DNA of 21,296 bases from a virus: the IMG/VR virus record IMGVR_UViG_3300009604_000109, positions 1-21,296 of that record; one strand, written 5' to 3'. Shown one piece after another: positions 1 to 6,258 of the stretch. Made by a program: the position numbers and the translations under genes. How positions within the stretch are numbered: position 1 is the first letter of the stretch; every line of letters starts with the position of its first letter. Under the pieces are notes generated by a model. That model worked only from the letters and a program-made list of their open reading frames with translations, made no database searches and was not told the DNA's origin.

Positions 1-1371
1 ATGCATGAGAAAATGGGAGATACTAGAATTAATCCAGCAAGTCCAGAGCAATTATCTTGGCTTATCTACTCTAGAAAAGTTATTGATAAAAAAACCTGGT
101 CTGGTATTTTTAATATTGGTATAGACAAATTTACAAAAAGAAAAAAAAGAAGACCAAAGTATTCTCGTACTCAACTTAGTAAACTTGTAGCTGAAAATAC
201 TGAGTTAATCTATAAAACAACGGCATCTAAATGTGCATCTTGTAATGGTAAAGGAATAATTAAAAAAATAAAACGAGACGGAAGTCCTTACAAAAAGTAT
301 AGCAAGTGTGATTCATGCGATGGAGAAGGATTTTTGTATTCTAATATGGCCAGTGTTGCTGGGTTTAGACAAAAGCCACGAGGAGTTATGGATGTATCTG
401 AAGGAGGTTTTAAAACAGATCGTATTACTCTTACTAAAATTGCCTCGTATGCTCAAGGAGATCTGAAGGAATTATTAGATTCTTTAATTCGTTTTAATGC
501 TATTGATACTTATCTAAATACTTTTATATCTGGAATAAAAAATTTTACTAGCAAAGAAACTAGAATTCTTAGACCAAAATTTATGCAATGTGTAACGGCT
601 ACTGGAAGGTTATCTAGTAGAGATCCCAATTTTCAAAACCAGCCACGAGCTAGAACATTTCCTATACGAAAAGTTGTAACCTCACGATGGAACGGTGGAA
701 GTATTATGGAAATAGATTTTTCTCAATTGGAATTTAGAACAGCCGTTTACCTTGCCCAGGATAAACAGGGAATGGAAGATATTGACAATAATATTGATGT
801 TCATCAATACACCGCAGATACAATAGGTATATCACGACAGGATGCAAAAGCACATACCTTTAAACCATTGTATGGAGGCATGAGCGGAACCGAAGAAGAA
901 AAAAAATATTATTCTGAATTTTTAAAAAAATACAAAGATATAAAACATTGGCATGATGTTCTGCAAAGTAACGCAATTGAATTTAAAATTATAAAATTAC
1001 CAACGGGAAGAGAATATTCATTTCCCTATGCGGAACGAATGCCTTGGGGGGGATCAAGTTATTCAACCCAAATAAAAAATTATCCAGTACAAGGGTTAGC
1101 TACAGCAGACATAGTTCCAATTACTTGTATTAACATTTGGAAAATTATGAAAGCTAAAAAGGTAAAAAGTTTATTAATTAATACTGTGCACGATTCTGTT
1201 ATTGCAGATGTACATCCTGAAGAAGAAAATATAATGAAAGAAATTATGAAGGATGGAGCACAAAAAGTTATCTTGTCTTTAAAAGAAATTTATGATATTA
1301 ATTTTAATGTGCCTCTTGACACAGAATTAAAGACAGGGTATAATTGGTTAGATTTAACAACAATAACATAG
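1..1371 (+). CDS. polA: Family A DNA polymerase, 3' part of gene (polymerase domain)
   Basis: Replicative DNA polymerase of the Pol I/T7 gp5 type. Visible motifs: a TGRLSSRDPN block at residues 201-210; motif A with Asp239 in DFSQLEFR (usual DYSQIELR); motif B as R279-K283-F287-Y291-G292; motif C as His397-Asp398-Ser399, with Ser where cellular enzymes have Glu. Asp239 and Asp398 are the expected metal ligands. The residue equivalent to E. coli Phe762 is Phe287. Residues 78-110 hold two CxxCxGxG units (Cys78, 81, 103, 106), a DnaJ-like zinc site, inserted between an NPASPEQL block (thumb) and the palm. The ORF is open at the window edge. It begins where a thumb would be and lacks a 3'-5' exonuclease domain, so the ATG at position 1 is probably internal and the gene starts upstream. 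The downstream gene follows after 9 bases. Confidence is high for the family and low for the start. Confidence 0.95.
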   Translation: MHEKMGDTRINPASPEQLSWLIYSRKVIDKKTWSGIFNIGIDKFTKRKKRRPKYSRTQLSKLVAENTELIYKTTASKCASCNGKGIIKKIKRDGSPYKKYSKCDSCDGEGFLYSNMASVAGFRQKPRGVMDVSEGGFKTDRITLTKIASYAQGDLKELLDSLIRFNAIDTYLNTFISGIKNFTSKETRILRPKFMQCVTATGRLSSRDPNFQNQPRARTFPIRKVVTSRWNGGSIMEIDFSQLEFRTAVYLAQDKQGMEDIDNNIDVHQYTADTIGISRQDAKAHTFKPLYGGMSGTEEEKKYYSEFLKKYKDIKHWHDVLQSNAIEFKIIKLPTGREYSFPYAERMPWGGSSYSTQIKNYPVQGLATADIVPITCINIWKIMKAKKVKSLLINTVHDSVIADVHPEEENIMKEIMKDGAQKVILSLKEIYDINFNVPLDTELKTGYNWLDLTTIT

Positions 1372-1380
1372 GAGGATATT

Positions 1381-1569
1381 ATGGGTGCAGTAAAAGCATA
1401 CTACATGTCGGTTCATGAATTAATAGACTGGGATAAATCGCTAGAAGATAATATAGAAAGTCTTAAAGGCGTTGCAGTAAATATTAATGGTTCGCAAATA
1501 CCTGTTCTTACAAGTACCATAGAAGAAGTATGGAAATCAGAACATGAAATTGATAGAGATCCAGTATAA
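1381..1569 (+). CDS. Small acidic protein, unknown function (62 aa)
   Basis: I do not recognise this protein. It is soluble-looking, with no hydrophobic segment, cysteine cluster or low-complexity tract, and it is acidic in the middle and at the end (many Glu/Asp). A strong Shine-Dalgarno sequence, AGGAGG at 1370-1375, overlaps the polymerase stop codon and sits 5 bases before the ATG, so the gene is very likely translated, probably from the same transcript as the polymerase. An opposite-strand reading frame covers the same stretch but has no comparable ribosome site. Its position between polymerase and nuclease genes suggests a replication accessory role, but that is only context. Confidence 0.75.
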   Translation: MGAVKAYYMSVHELIDWDKSLEDNIESLKGVAVNINGSQIPVLTSTIEEVWKSEHEIDRDPV

Positions 1570-1586
1570 CAAATAGGAGGTAAATA

Positions 1587-1835
1587 ATGAATATCGAAGA
1601 TGAAGCCCCTCATGTATCATTCAATTCAATAGATAGTGAATATGATGATGAGCAGGTTAAAGCATATGATTTTTTTGAGAAGCTATTAAAAGAATTTAAT
1701 AATGGTAGCGATGTGCGTAAGCCCATTAAGCTTTTGATAAATAAAGACTATGAGCTTCAAAGCTATCTCATGTGGTTTGCTAGATCTCATGGAATAGCTG
1801 CTGAACTTACTAATAAGAAAACACAATTGATTTAA
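1587..1835 (+). CDS. Small protein, unknown function (82 aa)
   Basis: Unrecognised. The N-terminal third is strongly acidic (Glu/Asp around residues 4-24). The rest looks like an alpha/beta fold with a helix near residues 22-36 and a Leu/Ile-rich strand near 46-51. No membrane segment or metal site is visible. The start is fixed by AGGAGG at 1575-1580, 6 bases before the ATG, and the gene lies 17 bases after the previous stop, so it is likely co-transcribed with the polymerase. An acidic N-terminus would suit a protein-binding or DNA-mimic role, but nothing in the sequence establishes this. Confidence 0.75.
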   Translation: MNIEDEAPHVSFNSIDSEYDDEQVKAYDFFEKLLKEFNNGSDVRKPIKLLINKDYELQSYLMWFARSHGIAAELTNKKTQLI

Positions 1836-1859
1836 CTAATTGAAAATAAAGGAGAATTT

Positions 1860-1985
1860 ATGGAATATTTTATTTGGAAATTACTAGATGGCATTGGAGA
1901 GATACTATTTTTTTTATGGGTGGTTGCTGTTTGTGGCGTAGTGGTATTTTCTGTAGGCAAAACTATTTTTGAATTATTTATATAA
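1860..1985 (+). CDS. Single-helix membrane miniprotein (41 aa)
   Basis: A short gene that a length cut-off would miss. AAAGGAG lies just upstream (about 1849-1855), ATG is at 1860 and TAA at 1983-1985. Residues 14-33 are almost entirely hydrophobic (Ile, Leu, Phe, Val, Gly, Ala), flanked by charged residues Asp10/Glu14 and Lys34/Glu38, which is a single transmembrane helix. Gene spacing of 24 bases fits the surrounding operon. Placed among replication genes, it could anchor something to the membrane or act on the host envelope early in infection. No family is recognised. The next gene has its own promoter immediately downstream. Confidence 0.6.
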   Translation: MEYFIWKLLDGIGEILFFLWVVAVCGVVVFSVGKTIFELFI

Positions 1986-1999
1986 TTCAATTTTACCCA

Positions 2000-2028
2000 T
2001 TGACAAAACGGGTCAAATATGTTATACA
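2000..2028 (+). promoter_or_regulatory. Sigma70-like promoter with overlapping inverted repeat
   Basis: A perfect -35 box, TTGACA (2000-2005), is followed after 17 bases by TATACA (2023-2028), a 4/6 match to the -10 consensus. The ATG of the next gene is at 2059, with GGAGGA at 2045-2050. An inverted repeat, TTGAC (2000-2004) and GTCAA (2012-2016), overlaps the -35 box and could be an operator or simply chance. This is the best host-type promoter I see in the window and would drive the single-strand-binding/nuclease genes separately from the polymerase. Confidence 0.5.
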
Positions 2029-2058
2029 TACTTAATTATAATTTGGAGGATTTTATAT

Positions 2059-2910
2059 ATGACAAATGAACTTATTAATTTAGATACAATGTCTCATGAT
2101 CAAATCATGAAGGCATTAGGTCAAGTTCCAGGTGGATCATCTGGAAATAATATTCCTAGACTTGGAATAAATAGATCTCCAGAAGATGATGATGGAAACA
2201 GATTACCTATAGGTAATTTCTTTGTTTACGTTGCTGATGCTGGAGAAAGTATATATGGTAAGCCTATTACTTTTCGCCCATTTGTAAGTGCAATGCAATA
2301 TATGCACTACGAACCAGAGAAGGGAGAATATGTAAATAGATCAATCATATTTAAAAACTGGAAAGACGAAGCTATAGATATCCAAGGCGGAGTTCGTTGC
2401 GGAAAAATACCGTTTAAACAAAGAAACTCTTTAACTCCAGAAGAACTAGCAGAGCAAAAAAAGATAAGATGCTATCGTCTAGTTTATGGATTAGTTTCTA
2501 TGAATGGGGCTAGAGCAAATGGTGAACAATACAAAGTAGAAAATTGCCGTTCTTTGTGGCGTGTTACGGGAACAAGTTTTTCTCCAATGGGTTCTGCTTT
2601 AGAGCAAATTGATAAAAAGAAAAAACTTTTATTCTCTTGCGTGTTTACAGTTAATAGCAAGAAACAAAAAAAAGGAGGAAATACTTTTTATATTCCTGAT
2701 ATAAAAGTAAACCTTGAAGCAAATATGTCTATTAATGATGAAGATAGAGAAACTTTAAATTCTTTTCAACAAATTATTCATGATGAAAATGAAGAGGTTG
2801 TTAATTTATGGAAAGAATCAAGAGCTAAAGCGTCTGGACCAAAAGATGTAATTGATGCAAAAGTTGTTGATGAACTAGATAACCCAGAAAAAATGCTTTC
2901 TACTTCATAA
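2059..2910 (+). CDS. Probable single-stranded DNA-binding protein (283 aa)
   Basis: The open frame extends upstream to 1969, but the real start is taken as ATG 2059. GGAGGA is at 2045-2050, the ATG lies after the promoter, and the earlier ATG would overlap the preceding miniprotein and lacks a ribosome site. The protein has a short N-terminal helix region, a Gly/Ser/Asn linker (about residues 18-26) and then a beta-rich middle with many aromatic residues. Lys/Arg patches include KKKK near residue 193 and KKQKKGG near 207. The tail from about residue 230 is Asp/Glu-rich. This pattern, and the position directly before two recombination-type nucleases, fits a phage ssDNA-binding protein. I see no diagnostic motif, so the function is inferred from composition and context. 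It overlaps the next gene by one base (TAATG), implying coupled translation. Confidence 0.5.
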   Translation: MTNELINLDTMSHDQIMKALGQVPGGSSGNNIPRLGINRSPEDDDGNRLPIGNFFVYVADAGESIYGKPITFRPFVSAMQYMHYEPEKGEYVNRSIIFKNWKDEAIDIQGGVRCGKIPFKQRNSLTPEELAEQKKIRCYRLVYGLVSMNGARANGEQYKVENCRSLWRVTGTSFSPMGSALEQIDKKKKLLFSCVFTVNSKKQKKGGNTFYIPDIKVNLEANMSINDEDRETLNSFQQIIHDENEEVVNLWKESRAKASGPKDVIDAKVVDELDNPEKMLSTS

Positions 2911-3818
2911 TGACTAATATACTTCAAAAAGTACAAATCTATTTAGATAAAGCTAGTAAATCACCAGTTAAATTATCTGATGGCCTTGTATTTGAATTTG
3001 GAGAGGCTTGTAAATCTGCCCTGCGTAAACAGTTTTCTAAACAAAGGGCAGATAAGTTTCACATTCGCATGAGTAATGCAGGAAGACCTACTTGCCAATT
3101 ACAAATGGAAGCTAAAAATGTAAAGGGAGATGGCCAATCATATAATGTAAAAATGAGAAATACATTTGGTGATATGGTAGAAGCTCTTGCAGTGTTTATT
3201 TTAAAATCTTCTGGCGTAAATATAACAGGAGAACAAAAACCAGTATCCTATAAGTTTAATGGTGGATCCATTGACGGTACTTATGATGTTAAAATAAAGG
3301 AGAATCAAGAAAAAATTTGGGATATAAAAAGTGCATCTCCGTATTCATTTGAACATAAATTTGGAGAGAAGGGTGGGTTTATGGAATTAGTAAAAGAAGA
3401 TTCTTTCGGCTATGTTCCGCAAGGATATCTATATTCTGAATCTGAGAAAGTACCCTTTGGAGGATGGATTGTAATTAATAAATCTACAGGAGAATGGACT
3501 GTATGTGAGACTCCATTAGTTGATGATGAATATAAAAAAGAGGCAATTGAAAAGGCTCATATAAATTACAAAACAATAAAAGATGATAAGCCTTTTAAAA
3601 GATGTTATACTGAAATTGATGAAACCTATAGAAAAAAACTTACAGGTAATAAAGTGTTGGGCACGGTATGCTCGTATTGCCCATACAAAGTTCCTTGCTG
3701 GGGCAATAACTTGCAGTTGCTTCCACAACAACAATCGCAAGGAAAAAACCCTAAGTGGGTCTGGTACACTGAAGTGAATAATCCTAGAGAAGATAATGAC
3801 TACAATAAAAAGTCGTAA
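2910..3818 (+). CDS. Cas4/AddB-like PD-(D/E)XK exonuclease with Fe-S cysteines
   Basis: A RecB-family nuclease likely to act on DNA ends in recombination or replication. Catalytic pattern: Glu91 in GDMVEA, Asp122 in the SIDG loop, Asp138-Ile-Lys140 (the (D/E)xK motif), then Gln171 and Tyr175 (QxxxY). Cysteines: Cys62 in RPTC near the N-terminal end of the domain, and Cys254, Cys257 and Cys263 as CxxCx5C near the C-terminus. This one-plus-three layout is the 4Fe-4S arrangement known from Cas4 and AddB nucleases. There are no CRISPR repeats or cas genes here, so it is a stand-alone phage nuclease rather than an adaptation gene. Its ATG overlaps the preceding stop by one base. It shares 23 bases with the next gene, another nuclease, so the two may be made together. 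Confidence 0.85.
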   Translation: MTNILQKVQIYLDKASKSPVKLSDGLVFEFGEACKSALRKQFSKQRADKFHIRMSNAGRPTCQLQMEAKNVKGDGQSYNVKMRNTFGDMVEALAVFILKSSGVNITGEQKPVSYKFNGGSIDGTYDVKIKENQEKIWDIKSASPYSFEHKFGEKGGFMELVKEDSFGYVPQGYLYSESEKVPFGGWIVINKSTGEWTVCETPLVDDEYKKEAIEKAHINYKTIKDDKPFKRCYTEIDETYRKKLTGNKVLGTVCSYCPYKVPCWGNNLQLLPQQQSQGKNPKWVWYTEVNNPREDNDYNKKS

Positions 3819-4197
3819 AGCTAAAGGGCGAAAGCTTCAGAATTGGGTCAGGGATAGTTTGAGGGGTCTACTCCCTGACTTAACCAGTAATGAAATACGG
3901 TGTGCCATTATGGGAGAACGTGGTGCAGATATAAAATTATCAAAAAGAGCGTATTCTATTTTTCCGTATGATATAGAATGCAAAAATGATGAGAAGTGGA
4001 AAAAAGTATATGATGCCTATGACCAGGCAAATAATCATGGATCTTTAAATCCACTTGTATTTATAAAAATGAATAATAAAAAACCACTTGTTATATTAAG
4101 TGCTGAAAAATTTTTTGAACTACACTCTTCTGTTGAATTAACAAATTCTTGGAGAGTAAAATATGATTATTTAAATGAAAAAAATACAGAAATTTAA
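3796..4197 (+). CDS. Small PD-(D/E)XK endonuclease, Holliday-resolvase-like
   Basis: A 133-residue protein with a basic N-terminus (SRKAKGRKLQ, residues 6-15) followed by GERGADIKL (residues 40-48; Asp45) and DIECKN (residues 59-64; Glu61-x-Lys63). The Asp...ExK spacing is that of compact PD-(D/E)XK nucleases such as the phage Holliday junction resolvases, including T7 endonuclease I and VRR-NUC-like enzymes. After ExK comes a helix with WKKVYDAYDQA. The role would be debranching recombination intermediates or degrading host DNA, with the substrate inferred. It begins 23 bases before the end of the larger nuclease gene, with AGAGAAG just upstream, and ends inside the next gene, so the three reading frames are interlocked. 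Confidence 0.75.
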   Translation: MTTIKSRKAKGRKLQNWVRDSLRGLLPDLTSNEIRCAIMGERGADIKLSKRAYSIFPYDIECKNDEKWKKVYDAYDQANNHGSLNPLVFIKMNNKKPLVILSAEKFFELHSSVELTNSWRVKYDYLNEKNTEI

Positions 4198-4522
4198 TGT
4201 TGATTTTACTAATTCAATAAAGATTCTACTTAGCCCTGTAGAAGATGGCTTTGCATGTGGTATACTAGTTGATACTCATAGAAAACTAGACGCACCGTCT
4301 GAACATATGTGCACAACTATTGCAAGAGGTATGATTCGCATGGCTACTAGAAATCCGCATGAAACATTTTTAGAAGGAATAAAAGGTTTTCATGAGGATA
4401 GCAAGCGATCAAGTGAACTGGGTATACAAGAAGGCGATTTAGCAGGAGTAAGTAAGACTAATCTGGTTGACTTTATGTCGTATTTAAAAAAACGTAAATT
4501 TAAAAAGGAGGACTTAAACTAA
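4175..4522 (+). CDS. Conserved-type small protein, unknown function (115 aa)
   Basis: Not recognised. It looks like a soluble alpha/beta protein: an N-terminal strand region with VEDGFACGI (residues 22-30), a Met/Arg-rich helix (about 47-57) and a Lys-rich C-terminus. The ATG at 4175 directly follows an unrelated in-frame stop at 4172-4174, so it is the earliest possible start. The nearest GGAG (4151) is too far away to be a good ribosome site, so translation probably depends on coupling to the upstream nuclease gene, with which it overlaps by 23 bases. Its TAA overlaps the ATG of the phosphoesterase gene by one base (TAATG). Confidence 0.7.
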   Translation: MKKIQKFNVDFTNSIKILLSPVEDGFACGILVDTHRKLDAPSEHMCTTIARGMIRMATRNPHETFLEGIKGFHEDSKRSSELGIQEGDLAGVSKTNLVDFMSYLKKRKFKKEDLN

Positions 4523-5280
4523 TGGCAACACACTTAGTAATAGGCGATCCTCATAGTACACCTAAATCACCTAATGATAGGTTTCTATGGGCAGGAAAAT
4601 TTGCTAGAGATATAAAAGCAGATGTTATAATTTGTATGGGAGACTTTGCGAGTATGGATTCTCTTTCAAGTTATGATAAAGGTAAGAAGTCTTTTGAAGG
4701 AAGAAGATATAAAAAAGACATAGAGCATGCACACGATGCGTTGGAAAAATTTAATCGTGGCCTGCTAGGAAATGGGCGGAAGAAAAACGGACAAAGAAGG
4801 ATAATGCTACTGGGAAATCATGAAGATAGAATTGATAGAGCTATAGATAATACTCCAGAACTTGATGGAGCAATTAGTATTGATGATTTAGAATATGATA
4901 GATTTGGATGGGATGTGTATAATTACCAGGTTCCTGTTAATGTGGATGGTGTATACTATTGTCATTGCTTTCCAAATGGAGTTCTTGGAAAAGCTATATC
5001 TGGAGAAAATGTTGGTAGGTCTTTATTAAATAAAAATAAAACATCAAGTACAGTTGGTCATAATCATTTATTAGATTATGCAATATCTACGTCTCCATCT
5101 GGCAAAAAACTTATGGGCTTATCTGTTGGATGTTTTTTAAATCATGAAGAGCCGTGGGCTATTGCTACTCAACGAATGTGGTGGAGTGGATTAATAGTGA
5201 AACGTAATGTGGATAAAGGTGAATACGATTTAGAAACTATAAGATACAATAAGATTAGGAGAACCTATGGTAAGAAATAG
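4522..5280 (+). CDS. Calcineurin-like metallophosphoesterase
   Basis: A two-metal phosphoesterase of 252 residues, close to the usual length of the family. All classic motifs are present: GDPH (residues 8-11; Asp9, His11), GD (Gly40-Asp41), GNHED (98-102; Asn99, His100), a conserved His in YCHCF (His148) and GHNH (179-182; His180, His182). Such phage enzymes hydrolyse phosphodiesters or phosphomonoesters. The natural substrate (nucleotide, nucleic acid or protein phosphate) cannot be told from sequence. It has no signal peptide, so it acts in the cytoplasm. It starts at a TAATG overlap with the preceding gene, with AAAGGAGG a few bases before, and its end overlaps the DUF3310 gene by 14 bases. 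Confidence 0.92.
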   Translation: MATHLVIGDPHSTPKSPNDRFLWAGKFARDIKADVIICMGDFASMDSLSSYDKGKKSFEGRRYKKDIEHAHDALEKFNRGLLGNGRKKNGQRRIMLLGNHEDRIDRAIDNTPELDGAISIDDLEYDRFGWDVYNYQVPVNVDGVYYCHCFPNGVLGKAISGENVGRSLLNKNKTSSTVGHNHLLDYAISTSPSGKKLMGLSVGCFLNHEEPWAIATQRMWWSGLIVKRNVDKGEYDLETIRYNKIRRTYGKK

Positions 5281-5515
5281 ACTAACTAAAAACTTTAAAG
5301 ATGATGTGAATGCACCTGCACATTATCTTAAAGGTAATAAAGAAACTATCGAAATCATAAAAGATATTATGACAAAAGATGAATTTCTTGGTTACTTAAA
5401 AGGTAACGTTATAAAATATGTTGCTAGATTTAGATTTAAAGGTGAACCAAAAAAAGATTTAGATAAAGCATTATGGTATTTAAATCGTTTAAACAAGGAG
5501 GTAAATAATGACTGA
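5267..5515 (+). CDS. DUF3310 protein (T7 gp1.7 C-terminal-like)
   Basis: An 82-residue protein matching the DUF3310 pattern found in many phages: APAHY (residues 16-20), an EIIK helix, GYLKGNVIKYVARF (42-55) and KDLDKALWYLNRL (63-75). T7 gp1.7, a nucleotide kinase, carries the same kind of segment in its C-terminal part (a PSHY motif, then GNILKY). This shorter stand-alone form lacks the gp1.7 N-terminal region, so kinase activity should not be assumed. A role in phage nucleotide metabolism is a reasonable inference given its neighbours. TTAGGAG (5255-5261) marks the ATG at 5267. It overlaps the phosphoesterase gene by 14 bases and the next gene by 8. Confidence 0.88.
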   Translation: MVRNRLTKNFKDDVNAPAHYLKGNKETIEIIKDIMTKDEFLGYLKGNVIKYVARFRFKGEPKKDLDKALWYLNRLNKEVNND

Positions 5516-5753
5516 TATAAATAAAGCAGCACCAAAAACAAAACCAGAACCAGATGTACGAGAACCAGTTTACTTAGTATCTGGATCAGTACTACAAGAT
5601 CTTATGAGATATTTAATGTCTCGTCCATATGGTGAAGTTGTAAAGTTAATGTCGATATTAGCTAGACTTTCTCAACTGGATCCTAATATTAGTCCAAGTT
5701 TTGTAAAACGTCCACAAGATGAGAAATCTGCCAAAAATAAACCAGCTCAGTAA
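5508..5753 (+). CDS. Small protein, unknown function (81 aa)
   Basis: Unrecognised. The N-terminus is Pro/Lys-rich (residues 7-20). The middle is a hydrophobic amphipathic stretch with LQDLMRYLMS and VVKLMSILARL (about 29-54), which suggests two short helices and perhaps a small oligomeric fold, and the tail is Lys/Gln-rich and polar. AAGGAGG at about 5496-5502 precedes the ATG, so translation is well supported. It overlaps the DUF3310 gene by 8 bases and is the last gene before the structured gap at 5754-5886. Confidence 0.7.
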   Translation: MTDINKAAPKTKPEPDVREPVYLVSGSVLQDLMRYLMSRPYGEVVKLMSILARLSQLDPNISPSFVKRPQDEKSAKNKPAQ

Positions 5754-5764
5754 AAAAAGATTGC

Positions 5765-5803
5765 GTCAGAGCCTCGTACAGTGATTTAAACGGGGCTACT
5801 GAC
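5765..5803. other. Strong hairpin in gene-free gap (possible regulatory or noncoding RNA)
   Basis: The 133-base gap 5754-5886 has no gene. It contains GTCAG (5765-5769), A, GCCTCGT (5771-5777), a 12-base loop, ACGGGGC (5790-5796), TA, CTGAC (5799-5803). All 12 base pairs close (one G-U in RNA), with a 1x2 internal loop. The local GC content is well above that of its surroundings. A run of seven C follows at 5813-5819, and CCCCGT at 5851-5856 could pair alternatively with ACGGGG. No U-tract follows on the plus strand. On the minus strand a 7-T run (complement of 5754-5758 and the adjoining A bases) follows after about six bases, so it might act as a weak minus-strand terminator. Other options are an RNA processing site, a small RNA or a replication signal. 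Confidence 0.5.
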
Positions 5804-5886
5804 CATAGACTACCCCCCCATATACAACTCTTCTTTAAGGGCCTCTCAGACCCCGTAATTAACGTTTTATAGTTTAGGAGTATGAA

Positions 5887-6129
5887 ATGAGTGCCAAAAA
5901 GGATAAATATCGTGTTATAGAGAATGGAGAGCTATTTGAACTTCAAATAGGTATTAATAAGTATAATTCTATAGTATTAGACTATGGAGGAAAGCCAATT
6001 AATAAACTTAAAAAGAATTTAGAAAACTATCCATACCATGCAAATATATGTGCTGCAATTATAAATCATTGTAATGCAGTTTGTAAACGTTTAGAAAGTG
6101 AAATCAAAGAAATAATAAATAAAGCATGA
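5887..6129 (+). CDS. Small basic protein, unknown function (80 aa)
   Basis: Unrecognised soluble protein. The first half is strand-like (KYRVIENGELFELQIGI), and the second half is a helix with Cys55, His61-Cys62 and Cys66 near NHCNAVCK (60-67). Those Cys/His residues could bind metal, but the spacing matches no family I know. Lys is frequent at both ends. TTTAGGAG at about 5873-5880 supports the ATG at 5887. It is the last clear gene of the plus-strand arm and is separated from the others by the hairpin gap, so it may have separate expression. Its stop (TGA) overlaps the start of a 17-codon hydrophobic frame. Confidence 0.7.
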   Translation: MSAKKDKYRVIENGELFELQIGINKYNSIVLDYGGKPINKLKKNLENYPYHANICAAIINHCNAVCKRLESEIKEIINKA

Positions 6130-6179
6130 TTGATTTAATTATATTCATATTATTTTTTCCCTTAAGTCTTTTTATATAG
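6126..6179 (+). CDS. Possible hydrophobic micropeptide (17 aa)
   Basis: A 17-codon frame, MIDLIIFILFFPLSLFI, starts at an ATGA overlap with the preceding stop and ends with TAG just before the convergent terminators. Every residue after Asp3 except Pro12 and Ser14 is strongly hydrophobic, as in very small membrane peptides. There is no good ribosome site, so it would rely on re-initiation at the ATGA overlap. In AT-rich DNA, T-rich codons produce such sequences easily, so chance is a real alternative. Confidence 0.25.
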   Translation: MIDLIIFILFFPLSLFI

Positions 6180-6183
6180 GGAT

Positions 6184-6211
6184 AAAAAAATCCCCTGCGT
6201 AAACAGAGGAT
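6184..6211 (-). terminator. Intrinsic terminator for the minus-strand virion/lysis operon
   Basis: Read on the minus strand, ATCCTCTG and CAGGGGAT (6204-6211 and 6190-6197) form an 8-bp stem with one G-U pair and a 6-base loop. A 7-T run follows directly (complement of 6184-6190). It lies about 45 bases beyond the stop of the 708-residue gene, the correct place for the end of that operon. Confidence 0.8.
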
Positions 6212-6228
6212 GCTATGTGTTGCCTGTG

Positions 6229-6258
6229 AAGGGGGAGTGTAATGCTTCCCCTTTTTTT
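6229..6258 (+). terminator. Intrinsic terminator for the plus-strand replication operon
   Basis: AAGGGGGAG (6229-6237) pairs with CTTCCCCTT (6245-6253) around a 7-base loop, giving nine pairs including one G-U, followed by a T run (6252-6258). It ends plus-strand transcription and overlaps the last two bases of the convergent minus-strand gene. With the element at 6184-6211 it forms a back-to-back insulator between the two arms. Confidence 0.85.

Noticed and set aside
220-340. Separate DnaJ chaperone gene
   Set aside because: The zinc units are in frame inside the polymerase and there is no J-domain (HPD motif) or separate start.
1969-2058. Upstream extension of the ssDNA-binding-like gene to an ATG at 1969
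   Set aside because: It overlaps the end of the 41-residue gene and runs through the promoter, with no ribosome site; ATG 2059 has GGAGGA at proper spacing.
3516-3777. Short frames on both strands within the Fe-S nuclease gene (3516-3740 and 3583-3777)
   Set aside because: They lie wholly inside a strongly supported gene and have no ribosome site or recognisable motif.
2910-3818. Cas4 as part of a CRISPR-Cas system
   Set aside because: No repeats or other cas genes are present; Cas4-like nucleases occur alone in many phages.
5765-5803. tRNA or attachment site in the hairpin gap
   Set aside because: No cloverleaf, T-loop or anticodon arm can be drawn, and there is no integrase gene in the window.
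5868-5873. TATAGT as a -10 box for the 5887 gene
   Set aside because: It lies only 14 bases before the ATG, so a transcript would lose its ribosome site, and no -35 box is present at 17 bases.
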